Of a stretch of DNA of 64,000 nucleotides, positions 1-7,818 are shown in pieces. The stretch comes from an uncultured Pseudomonadota bacterium (lineage in GTDB: Bacteria; Myxococcota_A; UBA796; SXON01), in contig CAISIK010000014.1 of NCBI GenBank assembly GCA_903885375.1, positions 1-64,000 of the forward strand. Direction: 5' to 3'. The notes under the pieces were generated by a model. That model was not told the DNA's origin, ran no database searches, and saw only the letters and a list, made by a program, of their open reading frames with translations. Position 1 is the first letter of the stretch. Each line of letters begins with the position of its first letter. The position numbers were made by a program, and so were the translations under genes.

Positions 1-1
1 C

Positions 2-40
2 CGTGAAGGGCGCGCGGCCGAGATCGTCACGCGCCAGTGA
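2..40 (+). CDS. possible 3' end of an upstream gene (partial)
   Basis: Frame 2 is open from the window edge and ends at a TGA at 38-40, giving the tail REGRAAEIVTRQ. It is only 12 residues, so nothing identifies it beyond a coding frame cut by the window start. dnaE often precedes accA in proteobacteria, but nothing here shows that this is dnaE. The 240 bases between this stop and accA contain no convincing gene. Confidence 0.2.
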   Translation, partial: REGRAAEIVTRQ

Positions 41-155
41 ACGGGCGGGGCGCGGACCGAGCGCGGCGAGGAGGGGCGACACCGCCCTCGCTTACGCGCG
101 TAGACGTCGCCCGGCAGGATGCCGTTGGCTGAGTGGATACGGGAGCGGTAGGGGA

Positions 156-177
156 CGGGCGGTCCCGGAGCCGCCCG
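156..177. other. GC-rich hairpin in the accA upstream region
   Basis: CGGGCGG (156-162) is complementary to CCGCCCG (171-177) around an 8-nt loop. There is no T-tract on either side, so it is not a classical terminator. In DNA this GC-rich it may be chance. Confidence 0.25.
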
Positions 178-272
178 GCACGGCGATGTCCGCCCGGCGG
201 CGCCGCGCTGCACCCCGGCTAGCGCCCGCCCCGAGGCCGGTCGCGGCGCAGCGCCCCACCCCCGTTTCGGGT

Positions 273-278
273 TATCCG
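273..278 (+). promoter_or_regulatory. -10-like box TATCCG just upstream of accA
   Basis: TATCCG ends 5 nt before the accA ATG and no Shine-Dalgarno sequence lies between. This is the spacing expected of a leaderless transcript. It is one of about a dozen similarly placed boxes in the window. No clear -35 element was seen. Confidence 0.3.
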
Positions 279-283
279 GCTGA

Positions 284-1246
284 ATGGAACTGGTCCTCGA
301 CTTCGAGCGCCCGCTGGTAGAGCTGGGGCGCCGCATCGAAACGCTTCGCCAAACCGAACGGGCCAGCGGGCTCGACCTCGGCGCCTCCATCCGCGAGCTG
401 GAGCGTCAGTCCGAGGCGCTGCAGCGCCAGATCCTCGCCAACCTCACGCCCTGGCAGCGCACGCTCCTGAGCCGCCACCCGGCGCGCCCGTACACGCTCG
501 ACTACGCCGCCGGCTGGCTCACCGAGAGCAACGAGCTCCACGGCGATCGTGCCGGGCAGGATGATCAGGCCATCGTGGGCGTGATGGGCTCCTTCCGGGG
601 CCGCAGCATCATGCTGATTGGCCACCAGAAGGGCCGCAACACCAACGAGAACGTGCTCCGCAACTTCGGCATGGCGCGGCCGGATGGCTACCGGAAGGCC
701 CTGCGGCTGATGCGCCTCGCCGAGCGGTTCGGCCTCCCTATCGTGACGCTCATCGACACCCCCGGCGCCTACCCGGGCATCGATGCCGAAGCGCGCGGCC
801 AGGCCGAGGCCATTGCGCGGAACATCATGGAGATGGCCACGTTGAAGGTGCCGGTGGTGGCCTGTGTCATCGGCGAGGGCGGCAGCGGCGGCGCGCTCGC
901 GCTGGGCGTGGGCAACCGGGTGCTGATGCTGGAGAACGCCACCTACTCGGTCATCTCGCCCGAAGGCTGCGCGGCCATCCTCTGGCACGACCGCGCGGAG
1001 GCCCCTCGGGCCGCCGAGGCGCTCCGGCTGACCGCCGCCGACTGCCTGCGCTTCGGCGTGGCCGACCGGCTGGTGGAGGAGCCCGCGGGCGGCGCGCACC
1101 GCGCGCCCGAGGCGGCGATCGTCTCGCTCGCCGATGCGGTCGAGGCCGAGCTCAACGCGCTCTCCGCGCTCTCGCCGAGCGAGCTCACCGACGACCGGTA
1201 CGCCCGATTCCGCAAGCTCGGCGCCATCGACGACCGCGGCGAGTAG
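284..1246 (+). CDS. accA: acetyl-CoA carboxylase carboxyltransferase subunit alpha
   Basis: AccA pairs with AccD to move the carboxyl group from biotinylated AccB to acetyl-CoA, making malonyl-CoA, the first committed step of fatty-acid synthesis in the cytosol. The 320 residues match the usual AccA length. Visible signatures are the N-terminal helical segment, HPARPYTLDY, IDTPGAYPG (about residue 157) and the oxyanion-hole stretch GEGGSGGALA (about 197), followed by YSVISPEGCAAILWHD. No AccD domain is fused and accD is not nearby. aroA starts 11 nt downstream, so the two are probably co-transcribed. The ATG at 284 is kept because the family N-terminus (a short lead, then the helical pair) begins there; there is no ribosome binding site, but a TA box lies close upstream. 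Confidence 0.96.
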   Translation: MELVLDFERPLVELGRRIETLRQTERASGLDLGASIRELERQSEALQRQILANLTPWQRTLLSRHPARPYTLDYAAGWLTESNELHGDRAGQDDQAIVGVMGSFRGRSIMLIGHQKGRNTNENVLRNFGMARPDGYRKALRLMRLAERFGLPIVTLIDTPGAYPGIDAEARGQAEAIARNIMEMATLKVPVVACVIGEGGSGGALALGVGNRVLMLENATYSVISPEGCAAILWHDRAEAPRAAEALRLTAADCLRFGVADRLVEEPAGGAHRAPEAAIVSLADAVEAELNALSALSPSELTDDRYARFRKLGAIDDRGE

Positions 1247-1257
1247 CGCTCATCTCG

Positions 1258-2508
1258 ATGTCCCGACCTCCGCACCGCATCGTCGTTCCCGGCGACAAGA
1301 GCGTGTCGCACCGGGCGGTGCTGTTCAACGCGATGGCCGAGGGCGAGGCCCGCATCACTGGCCTGCTCAACGCGGAGGATGTCGGGCGCACCGTGCAGGC
1401 CGCTCGTCAGTTGGGCGCCCGCCTCGCGCACGAGGGCGATGTGCTCGTGGTGCGCGGTGGGCCCTGGCGGGATTCGGGCGAGATCGACTGCGGCAACTCC
1501 GGCACCACCGCGCGTCTGCTCCTCGGCGCCCTGGCCCCGCGGGCAGGGGCCCGCTTCGTGGGCGATGCTTCGCTGTCGAAGCGCCCCATGCGCCGCGTGC
1601 TCGATCTGCTCGGCCGGATGGGGGCCGACACCAGCGCCGGCCCCACGCTCCCCGTGGAGGTGCGCCGGGCCGCCCTCGTGGGCATCGAACACGTCGCCAC
1701 GGTTGCGAGCGCGCAGGTGAAGTCGGCGGTGCTCCTCGCGGGGCTCGGCGCCGAGGGCGAAACGGCCTACACCGAGCCCGTCTCCACTCGGGACCACACC
1801 GAGCGGATGCTCTTCGCGATGGGCGCGCGGTTGGCGGTCAGTAGCACCGCCGCCGGCACCCGCCTCGCGGTGCGTCGCGGCTCGCTGCAGGCCTGCAACG
1901 TGCGCGTGCCGGGCGACATCTCCAGCGCCACCTTCTGGCTGGTGGCCGCAGCCTTGCTCGAGGGTGTCGCCGTCGAGCTCCCCGGAGTGGGGCTCAACCC
2001 CACGCGCACCGCCGCCATCGACGTGCTTCGTCGCATGGGCGCCGAGCTCCAGGTGGAGGAGGAGCCGGGCGTCGAGCCGATCGGGCTCGTCCGGGTGCGG
2101 GGGAGGGGCCTCCGGGGCACCACCATCTCCGGCGCCGAGGTGCCACGCCTCATCGACGAGCTCCCCGCGCTCGCGGTAGCCGCGGCGTTCGCCGAAGGGG
2201 AGACCATCGTGCGCGATGCCGCCGAGCTCCGGGTGAAGGAGAGCGACCGCATCGAGGCGATCGTGGGCGGCCTGCGCGCGATCGGCGTGGAGGCCGAGGC
2301 CCGGCCCGATGGTTTTGTGGTGCAGGGGGGTGGCGCGCGGGGAGGGGAGGTGCGCACGCACGGCGATCACCGCATCGCCATGGCCTTTTCCGTGGCCGGG
2401 CTGCGCGTGCCGGTGGCGATCGACGAGCGCGCCTCTGTCCAGACCAGCTACCCGGGGTTCTTCGAGGAGCTGGAGAGGCTGCGGGAGGCGATCGTTCCGC
2501 CGCGTTGA
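1258..2508 (+). CDS. aroA: 3-phosphoshikimate 1-carboxyvinyltransferase (EPSP synthase)
   Basis: This shikimate-pathway enzyme condenses shikimate 3-phosphate with phosphoenolpyruvate to give EPSP, the precursor of chorismate and aromatic amino acids. The 416-residue protein carries the family hallmarks: PGDKSVSHRAV near the N-terminus (shikimate-3-phosphate binding), GNSGTTARLLLG in the PEP-binding region, and RVKESDRI in the C-terminal half. It follows accA by 11 nt. Across many bacteria aroA sits close to cmk and rpsA; here those lie about 21 kb further along on the same strand. The downstream lipoprotein-like gene starts 44 nt after the stop. Confidence 0.97.
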   Translation: MSRPPHRIVVPGDKSVSHRAVLFNAMAEGEARITGLLNAEDVGRTVQAARQLGARLAHEGDVLVVRGGPWRDSGEIDCGNSGTTARLLLGALAPRAGARFVGDASLSKRPMRRVLDLLGRMGADTSAGPTLPVEVRRAALVGIEHVATVASAQVKSAVLLAGLGAEGETAYTEPVSTRDHTERMLFAMGARLAVSSTAAGTRLAVRRGSLQACNVRVPGDISSATFWLVAAALLEGVAVELPGVGLNPTRTAAIDVLRRMGAELQVEEEPGVEPIGLVRVRGRGLRGTTISGAEVPRLIDELPALAVAAAFAEGETIVRDAAELRVKESDRIEAIVGGLRAIGVEAEARPDGFVVQGGGARGGEVRTHGDHRIAMAFSVAGLRVPVAIDERASVQTSYPGFFEELERLREAIVPPR

Positions 2509-2552
2509 ATGGACCGCGGGGAGGGGCGTACTACAGCACAGGAGAACGCCAA

Positions 2553-3380
2553 ATGTTCAGCACCCTGGCCCTCGCCGCCTCCCTCTGGTTCACCTCCGCC
2601 GCCGAAGCCCAGGTGACCGTCTCGATCGGCTTCCCGATCGTGTTCGATGCGTGGAGCCCCTACGACGCTCCCGAGTACCGCACCGGCTACGTCTGGGTGG
2701 CGGGCCACTACGCCGCGGATGGCTTCTGGCACCCCGGCCACTGGCGCCCCGACTACGTGCGCGCCGGCTATGACTGGGTGCCCGGCTACTGGGTGGGTGG
2801 CGCCTACTACGACGGCTACTGGCGCCCGATCTACCGGAGCGGGTACAACTGGGTCTCCGCCGGCTATCAAGGCGGCGTGTGGGTGGATGGCTACTGGTAC
2901 AGCCCCCACTACCACAGCCGCCACTACGAGCACCGCGCCGTCTCGCATGCCTACACGCATCACCGCGCGGCCGCCCATCACGAGGCGCGTGAGGATGCCC
3001 GCGAGCGCCGCGAGGACCGCCACGAGGCGCGTGAGGATGCCCGCGAGCGCCACGAGGATCGTGCCGAAGCCCACGAGGATTCCCGCGAGCGGCACGAGGA
3101 TCGTGCCGAAGCCCGCGATGATTCTCGCGACCGCAGCAAGGAGCACCAGGCCGCGCGCGTCGAGAAGTCGAGCACCGCTCGTCCGTCGGAAGCGCGCACC
3201 GAGAAGGCGAGCAGCGGCCGCTCGGCGGAAGCCCGCACCGCCGTGGCCTCCAGCGGCACCCGCAAGAGTGAGGGCCGCGCCTCCAGCGAGAGCAAGCGCT
3301 CCCGCACCAGCGCCGTCAGCACCGAGCGCACCGCCGTGAAGGGCACGCGCGAGAAGTCGGGCAAGTCGGGCCGCAAGTAG
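2553..3380 (+). CDS. exported Tyr/Trp-rich protein with charged tandem repeats
   Basis: Function unknown. The ATG at 2553 is chosen over an upstream in-frame ATG at 2505 because AGGAG lies 8 nt before it and a signal peptide starts there (MFSTLALAASLWFTSAAEAQ, probable cleavage after AEA). The mature N-terminal half is very rich in Tyr, Trp and Gly with repeated GYxWVxGHY-like units, as in YXWGXW-type exported proteins. The C-terminal half is a highly charged Glu/Arg/Asp region of four 14-residue units (EAREDARERHEDRA type), then a Ser/Lys/Arg-rich tail ending GKSGRK. The charged part probably forms a long helix or coiled coil. Likely periplasmic or surface-associated. Confidence 0.8.
   Translation: MFSTLALAASLWFTSAAEAQVTVSIGFPIVFDAWSPYDAPEYRTGYVWVAGHYAADGFWHPGHWRPDYVRAGYDWVPGYWVGGAYYDGYWRPIYRSGYNWVSAGYQGGVWVDGYWYSPHYHSRHYEHRAVSHAYTHHRAAAHHEAREDARERREDRHEAREDARERHEDRAEAHEDSRERHEDRAEARDDSRDRSKEHQAARVEKSSTARPSEARTEKASSGRSAEARTAVASSGTRKSEGRASSESKRSRTSAVSTERTAVKGTREKSGKSGRK
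2982..3149 (+). repeat. four tandem 42-bp units inside the exported protein gene
   Basis: The units begin at 2982, 3024, 3066 and 3108. Each encodes 14 residues of the form EA(R/H)(E/D)D(A/S)R(E/D)R. The first three are close copies and the fourth has drifted. The in-frame, 3n-sized unit allows copy number to change without a frameshift. Confidence 0.75.
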
Positions 3381-3424
3381 GCCCGCTGCGGCTGGCCCCC
3401 CGGGGCCTGCCCCCTGGGTGTGGT

Positions 3425-3430
3425 TAGTCC
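3425..3430 (+). promoter_or_regulatory. -10-like box TAGTCC before the GT87-like gene
   Basis: TAGTCC ends 6 nt before the GTG at 3437. No Shine-Dalgarno sequence is present, which fits a leaderless start and favours the GTG over the adjacent ATG at 3440. Confidence 0.25.
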
Positions 3431-3436
3431 ACGCGG

Positions 3437-4663
3437 GTGATGTTCCCCGCGCGCGTTGCCGCCATCCTGATGCTCCTCGTGGGCTTCGGGCTGGCGGTCG
3501 CGGCGTTCTCGGCGGCGTGCCTGCCCCGTCTCCACGCGCCGCGGTCGGCCGCCGTGGATGTGCTGCCGCTCTGGCTGGGCGCCGGCCTCGTGCTCCAGGG
3601 GCGCGACCCCCTCGACCCCGCGCTGGCCGAGGCGCAGTTCCGGGCCGAGCAGCTCCCGCTCCGTCCGGGCGGCTTCTACTCCTACTACCCGCCCACCGCC
3701 TCGGTCCTCGCGCTCCCGCTCCGCGCGCTGGACTTCCGCGGCGCCGTGGGCGTGGTCCGGTGGGGCGGCGCGCTGGCCACGCCGCTGGGCGTGGCGCTCG
3801 CGGCGGCGGCGGCCTTTCCCCGGCGGCGCCGGCCGGCCGGGGTGTGGATGGCGGCGGTCGGGCTCTGGCTCGCGGCGGGGGCGATGCTGGCGCGTCCGGC
3901 GCGGGTGGTGCTGGCCACGGGGCAGATCGGGCCGTGGGTGGTGCTCGCGCTCGGCGCCGCGCTGTTCCTGCTCGCGCGAGGGCGTCCGGGGTGGGCGGGT
4001 GTGGTGGCGGGCGGCGGCGCGGCCCTGAAGGTGGCCGGCGTCGTGCTCCTGCCGGCGTTGCTGTGGCGGGGCGGGCGGCGGGGCGCCGCGGCCTTCCTCG
4101 TGGTCCCCGTGCTCTCGGTCGGGGTGCTGCTGGCGCTGGGCGCGCCGCTGCGGCCGGTGGACTGGCTGCTCTCCGTGATGGACTTCGCCGGCCGTGAGCT
4201 GCCGCCCTCGCCGCAGCTGGCGGGCGCGGGGGTGGGGCAGCTGCTCGCCGCGCGCGGCTTCCTCGCGGGGGGCGGCTTCCTCGCGGCCGGCGCGGTGCTC
4301 GCCTGGCGCGGTCGGGGAAGGGCGCTCAATGAGCGGGAGGCGGTGGGGCTCGCCGCCGCCGGGAGTACGGCGCTCGGGCTGCTTCTGGCGGGCTCCGCGC
4401 ATCCCCACGAGGCGCTCGTGGCCCTCCCGGGGGTGGCCTACGCGCTCGCCTGGCCGATGGCGGTGCCGCGGCGCCTCGCGCTCGCGAGCGGCGGGGCGCT
4501 CCTCGCCGTGGTCCTGCTCACCCCCGAGGCCTTCGCGGCGGAGGGGCCGCGGGAGTCGCTGAACTGGCTCCCGATCGCGGCGCTGGCGCATGTCGTCGCG
4601 GTGCTGCGGGTGGCGATGGGCGGGGAGGAGGGGGACCGAGGCGGGTGGGGCGCTGCGCCGTGA
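3437..4663 (+). CDS. polytopic membrane protein, GT87 (DUF2029)-like glycosyltransferase
   Basis: Probable polyprenyl-phosphate-sugar-dependent mannosyl/glycosyltransferase of the GT-C fold, acting at the inner membrane. The 408-residue protein is almost entirely hydrophobic helices. Family-like features are the extracytoplasmic segment GRDPLDPALAEAQF, then FYSYYPPTASVLALPLRAL, and the block ATGQIGPWVVLALGAALFL followed by a basic loop and AALKVAGVVLLPALLWR, which matches the NGQ...K...P pattern of DUF2029 proteins. GTG 3437 is followed directly by ATG 3440; either could be the start. There is no glycan gene cluster around it, so substrate and product cannot be inferred. Confidence 0.75.
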   Translation: MMFPARVAAILMLLVGFGLAVAAFSAACLPRLHAPRSAAVDVLPLWLGAGLVLQGRDPLDPALAEAQFRAEQLPLRPGGFYSYYPPTASVLALPLRALDFRGAVGVVRWGGALATPLGVALAAAAAFPRRRRPAGVWMAAVGLWLAAGAMLARPARVVLATGQIGPWVVLALGAALFLLARGRPGWAGVVAGGGAALKVAGVVLLPALLWRGGRRGAAAFLVVPVLSVGVLLALGAPLRPVDWLLSVMDFAGRELPPSPQLAGAGVGQLLAARGFLAGGGFLAAGAVLAWRGRGRALNEREAVGLAAAGSTALGLLLAGSAHPHEALVALPGVAYALAWPMAVPRRLALASGGALLAVVLLTPEAFAAEGPRESLNWLPIAALAHVVAVLRVAMGGEEGDRGGWGAAP

Positions 4664-4826
4664 CCGTCCTCGGGTCTGGCGTGGGCCTGCGCGCAGCGCG
4701 GCGCCACCGGGGCGCCCACCGCTCGGGCTCGCCGCGGCGAGCCTCGCGCCGCGATCGTGGATAGCCGCACGGCATGAACGTCCCCAGCTGCTGCGACTCC
4801 TGCCAGTCCCAATCCGGAAGGAACGA

Positions 4827-5828
4827 ATGAAGGGCGGGCGTCGCGGGCCGCCCGGGGGCAAGGATCGCCGGCCTGGGGCCGAGGCGCGGCCGGAGGGGCG
4901 TCCGGCAAGGGCGGAGGGGCGCCCGGGGCGGCCGGAGGGGCGTCCTGTGGGGCCGGAAGGGCGTCCGCCGCGACCGGAAGGACGTCCGGCGCGGCCGGAA
5001 GGGCGAGCGGGGAGGCCGGCGCCCGAGGTGCGGCCCGCGCGGCCGGCGTCCGAGGAGCCGGGCCGCACGGGCGGCAGCCACGCCCCGCTCCCGCCGGTGC
5101 GCGGGGACCGTCTCGAAGGCCGCAACGTGGTGGAAGAGGCGCTCCGCCGCGGTCGCCGCCGGGTGTTCCGCATCTGGCTCGATGCCGGCGCGCGGGTGGA
5201 TGACAAGCTCCAGGGCATGCTCGCCATGGCCGCCGAGCAGCGCGTGCCGGTCGAAACGGTGGAGCGCGCGCGGCTCGACCGGATGAGCCTCACCGGCGTG
5301 CACAACGGCATCATCGCCGAGGCCGCGCAGCTCGAGCAGCCCACGGTGAAGGAGGCCATCGCCAGCGCCCCCTCCGATGCCTGTTTTGTCCTGGTCGACG
5401 AGGTGCAGTACGAGCACAACCTGGGCGCCATCCTCCGGAGCGCGCTCGGGGCCGGCGTAACCGCCGTGATCGTGCCCACCGAGCGGGGCAAGGGCCTCAC
5501 GCCCGTGGTGCAGCGGGTGTCGATGGGCGGGGCCGAAGCGGTGCCGGTCATCCGCGAGGGGCTCTCGAGCGCGCTCGCGCAGCTCCAGCGCGCGGGCTTC
5601 CGCATCGTTACCGCCGACATGGATGGCGCGCCCTGCTGGGAGGTCGATCTCACCGGCCCCATCGCGATCGTGCTCGGCGGCGAGGACAAGGGCGTGAGCC
5701 CGGCGCTCAGCAAGCGCGCGGATGCGGTGGTGGGCATTCCGCTCGCGGGGGGGCTGCAGAGCTTGAACGTGAGCGTGAGCGCCGCGGTGCTGTTGTTCGA
5801 GCGGGTGCGGCAGTGTCGGGCGGGCTGA
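4827..5828 (+). CDS. rlmB: 23S rRNA (guanosine-2'-O-)-methyltransferase RlmB-like (SpoU family)
   Basis: SPOUT-class 2'-O-ribose methyltransferase, expected to modify G2251 of 23S rRNA. The start is the ATG at 4827, preceded by GGAAGG; the frame is open further upstream but has no ribosome binding site. Residues 1-85 are a disordered Arg/Pro/Gly/Glu-rich extension containing six tandem 7-residue repeats (consensus xRPEGRP), absent from E. coli RlmB. The catalytic part carries the substrate-binding domain from EGRNVVEEAL and the three SpoU motifs: HNLGAILRSA, IAIVLGGEDKG and IPLAGGLQSLNVSVSAAVL, which form the knotted SAM site. Length is 333 residues against about 245 for the usual enzyme, the difference being the extension. 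The next gene overlaps its end. Confidence 0.9.
   Translation: MKGGRRGPPGGKDRRPGAEARPEGRPARAEGRPGRPEGRPVGPEGRPPRPEGRPARPEGRAGRPAPEVRPARPASEEPGRTGGSHAPLPPVRGDRLEGRNVVEEALRRGRRRVFRIWLDAGARVDDKLQGMLAMAAEQRVPVETVERARLDRMSLTGVHNGIIAEAAQLEQPTVKEAIASAPSDACFVLVDEVQYEHNLGAILRSALGAGVTAVIVPTERGKGLTPVVQRVSMGGAEAVPVIREGLSSALAQLQRAGFRIVTADMDGAPCWEVDLTGPIAIVLGGEDKGVSPALSKRADAVVGIPLAGGLQSLNVSVSAAVLLFERVRQCRAG
4884..5009 (+). repeat. six tandem 21-bp repeats in the rlmB 5' coding region
   Basis: Six contiguous 21-nt units start at 4884, each encoding seven residues (ARPEGRP, ARAEGRP, GRPEGRP, VGPEGRP, PRPEGRP, ARPEGRA). The units are similar at DNA level, differing mainly in the first two codons and at third positions. 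The array is in frame, so expansion or contraction would change only the tail length. Confidence 0.85.
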
Positions 5829-7801
5829 GCGCGAGGCGCGGGGTGTTCGTCCCGCTCCTCGTGCTGCTCGCGTGCGACAGCGCGCCGCCCGACAGCGCGG
5901 GCGACACCGACTCCGTCCCCGTCATCCCGCGCGACCCGATGGCGGCCATCTCCCTCGCGCTCCTGCCCGAGGGGCAGCCGAACCTGCTCGTCCCCATCCA
6001 GGTGGGCATCGACGCCACCACCCGCCGCGCGTTCGTGAGCAGCAACGGCCTCGCCACGCTCGCCGAGGTGAACCTCGATCTCGGCGTGCTGGAGGCGGTG
6101 CACGACCTCGGCGAGGTGCCCGCGCTGCACCCGCTCGTGGCCCCCGCGAGCGATGGCGCCGTGTGGCTCGGGTTCGAGGCGGCCCCGGCGCTCCAGCGGT
6201 TCGTTGCCGGCGAGGGGCTCCTGGATATGGGCGCCCCGTTCGCGCAATGCCACGCGCTCGTGGCGCTCCCCGGCGGCGGCGTGGCCGCGGCCGGTCGCTC
6301 GGAGGCCGCGTCCGACGACCAGCTCGTCTTCGTGGCCCCGGATGGCGCCCTCACCGTCCTCCCGTGGACGGGCACCGTGATGGCGATGGTCATGACCACC
6401 GCCGGTCTCGCCGTGCTCCGCGCCGAGGGGGCGCAGGCCGCCGCGGTCCTCACCCTCGACCCCGCCACCGGCGCCGAGCTCGGCCGCTGCGGGAGCGCCG
6501 ACTCGGGCATCGCTGGCGGCTTTGCCTGGCTCGCGGGCCTCGACGATGGCGGGTTCGCCTTCGCGAGCACCACCACCGTCTCGCACCTCGCCTGCCCCTC
6601 GGGCGAGTGGTCGTCGATCGTGTCGGGCCGCGAGAACCGGAGCGTCGTGCCCTTGTCGGGCGGCGAATTCCTCGTGCTCGACCGCCTCGGCGGCGAAAAC
6701 CACAACTGGGGCTTCGCCTCCCGCTTCGACAGCACGCTAACCCCCACCGGCCATGGCTTCGAAACCGGGAAGAACTCCGGCTACGGCGCGCTCGACCCCG
6801 CCACGGGCCTCCTGTGGATGAACTCGGAGGGCACGGGCGAGCTCTGGGCGATGGACACCTTCCGGGGCGAAACGGAGTCGCGGGTGGAGCTCGGCGCCCA
6901 CGTGGAGTCGCTCGCGGTCGACCCGAACAACCCCGACCGGGTGGTGTACAGCGGGCGGCTCAGCACCGAGATCGGTGTGGCCGACCTGCGCAGCGGCACG
7001 CTCACCCGCGTGGACACCGACCGCCGCTGGCCCGTCTCGCCCGTGTTCCTCGGTGAGCGGCTGTTCTACCTCGACGACCTCACCGGCGAGATCGTGGAGA
7101 TCGACCGCGAGAGCCTCGCGGACCTCCGCATCCTCCCGAGCGCCCTCGGGCCGAACAGCTTCCTCACCCTCGCCGACATGGTGGCCCACGCCGACCGGGG
7201 CACCCTCTTCGTGAGCGGACCCGAGTCGAACGAGGTCGCCGAGGTGGACCCCGACACCGGCGCCGTCCTCGGCCGGTGGACGCTCTCCGGCCAGCGCCCG
7301 CGCGATCCCGACCAGCCGGGCCGGCTGGAGCTGGTGCTCGCGGGCGGCGGGGTGGTGGCGGTGCGGAACAACGACGGCGTGCTCAGCCGCATCGATCCCG
7401 ATGCCAGCGCCCTCGCGGCCGCGGGAACGGCGCACGCTGGCGCCGTGAAGCTCACCGTGCGCTCCCACCAGATGGATGCCGTGGAGCGTTCGGAGGATGG
7501 CGCGTCGGTGTGGCTCTCCAGCGGGCGCATCGCGGCGGACACCCTCGTGGGCGAGGCGCCGATCGAGGGGGTGGACCACGTGCTGGCCGACGAGGAGGGC
7601 GGCGCACGGCTGGTGTGGGAGGCCGATGCGCGGCGGGTGGCGTGGCTCCTCGAGGGCGCGGTGCATTCGGAGGCTGCGGTGCCGTTCGCCGAGTGGGGCG
7701 CGCCGGCGCTCGCGTACGGCGGGGAGGGGGCGGCCGCGGGCGTGGCGCTCGGCACCTTCGACACCGCCGTGGTGAGCTGGGTGCCGCTACCCCACCCCTG
7801 A
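5813..7801 (+). CDS. beta-propeller lipoprotein of unknown function
   Basis: Function not recognised. The N-terminus has a basic stretch, a hydrophobic core and the lipobox LLVLLACDS, so the mature protein should be lipidated and exported; a low-complexity Asp/Ser linker follows. The remaining ~620 residues consist of repeated strands of the type AEVNLDLGVLEAVHDL and EVDPDTGAVLGRWTLSG, as in YncE-like or SMP-30-like seven- or eight-bladed propellers. No catalytic motif was seen. The GTG at 5813 overlaps the end of rlmB by 16 nt; a second in-frame GTG at 5843 lies closer to the signal peptide and is an equally plausible start. A second propeller lipoprotein, with hemes, lies at 14194-15987. 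Confidence 0.75.
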   Translation: MSGGLSARRGVFVPLLVLLACDSAPPDSAGDTDSVPVIPRDPMAAISLALLPEGQPNLLVPIQVGIDATTRRAFVSSNGLATLAEVNLDLGVLEAVHDLGEVPALHPLVAPASDGAVWLGFEAAPALQRFVAGEGLLDMGAPFAQCHALVALPGGGVAAAGRSEAASDDQLVFVAPDGALTVLPWTGTVMAMVMTTAGLAVLRAEGAQAAAVLTLDPATGAELGRCGSADSGIAGGFAWLAGLDDGGFAFASTTTVSHLACPSGEWSSIVSGRENRSVVPLSGGEFLVLDRLGGENHNWGFASRFDSTLTPTGHGFETGKNSGYGALDPATGLLWMNSEGTGELWAMDTFRGETESRVELGAHVESLAVDPNNPDRVVYSGRLSTEIGVADLRSGTLTRVDTDRRWPVSPVFLGERLFYLDDLTGEIVEIDRESLADLRILPSALGPNSFLTLADMVAHADRGTLFVSGPESNEVAEVDPDTGAVLGRWTLSGQRPRDPDQPGRLELVLAGGGVVAVRNNDGVLSRIDPDASALAAAGTAHAGAVKLTVRSHQMDAVERSEDGASVWLSSGRIAADTLVGEAPIEGVDHVLADEEGGARLVWEADARRVAWLLEGAVHSEAAVPFAEWGAPALAYGGEGAAAGVALGTFDTAVVSWVPLPHP

Positions 7802-7805
7802 GGGA

Positions 7806-7811
7806 TAGGCT
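7806..7811 (+). promoter_or_regulatory. -10-like box TAGGCT before the DUF2254 gene
   Basis: TAGGCT fits TANNNT and ends 7 nt before the ATG at 7819. No Shine-Dalgarno sequence is present. The only room for a promoter is the 17-nt gap after the previous gene plus that gene's own end. Confidence 0.3.
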
Positions 7812-7818
7812 CCCCGGG

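Noticed and set aside
3..320. Open frame overlapping the start of accA
   Set aside because: Arg/Ala/Pro-rich, no ribosome binding site, overlaps accA in another frame.
3394..3407. GGCCCC/GGGGCC palindrome after the exported repeat protein as terminator
   Set aside because: No T-tract and almost no loop; such palindromes are common in this GC-rich DNA.
4884..5009. CRISPR array
   Set aside because: The repeats are contiguous 21-bp coding units without spacers.
2978..6703. A 1241-codon open frame on the minus strand antisense to rlmB and neighbours
   Set aside because: Low-complexity Arg/Pro/Gly translation, no domain, and it lies opposite well-supported genes. Long antisense frames are expected at this GC content.
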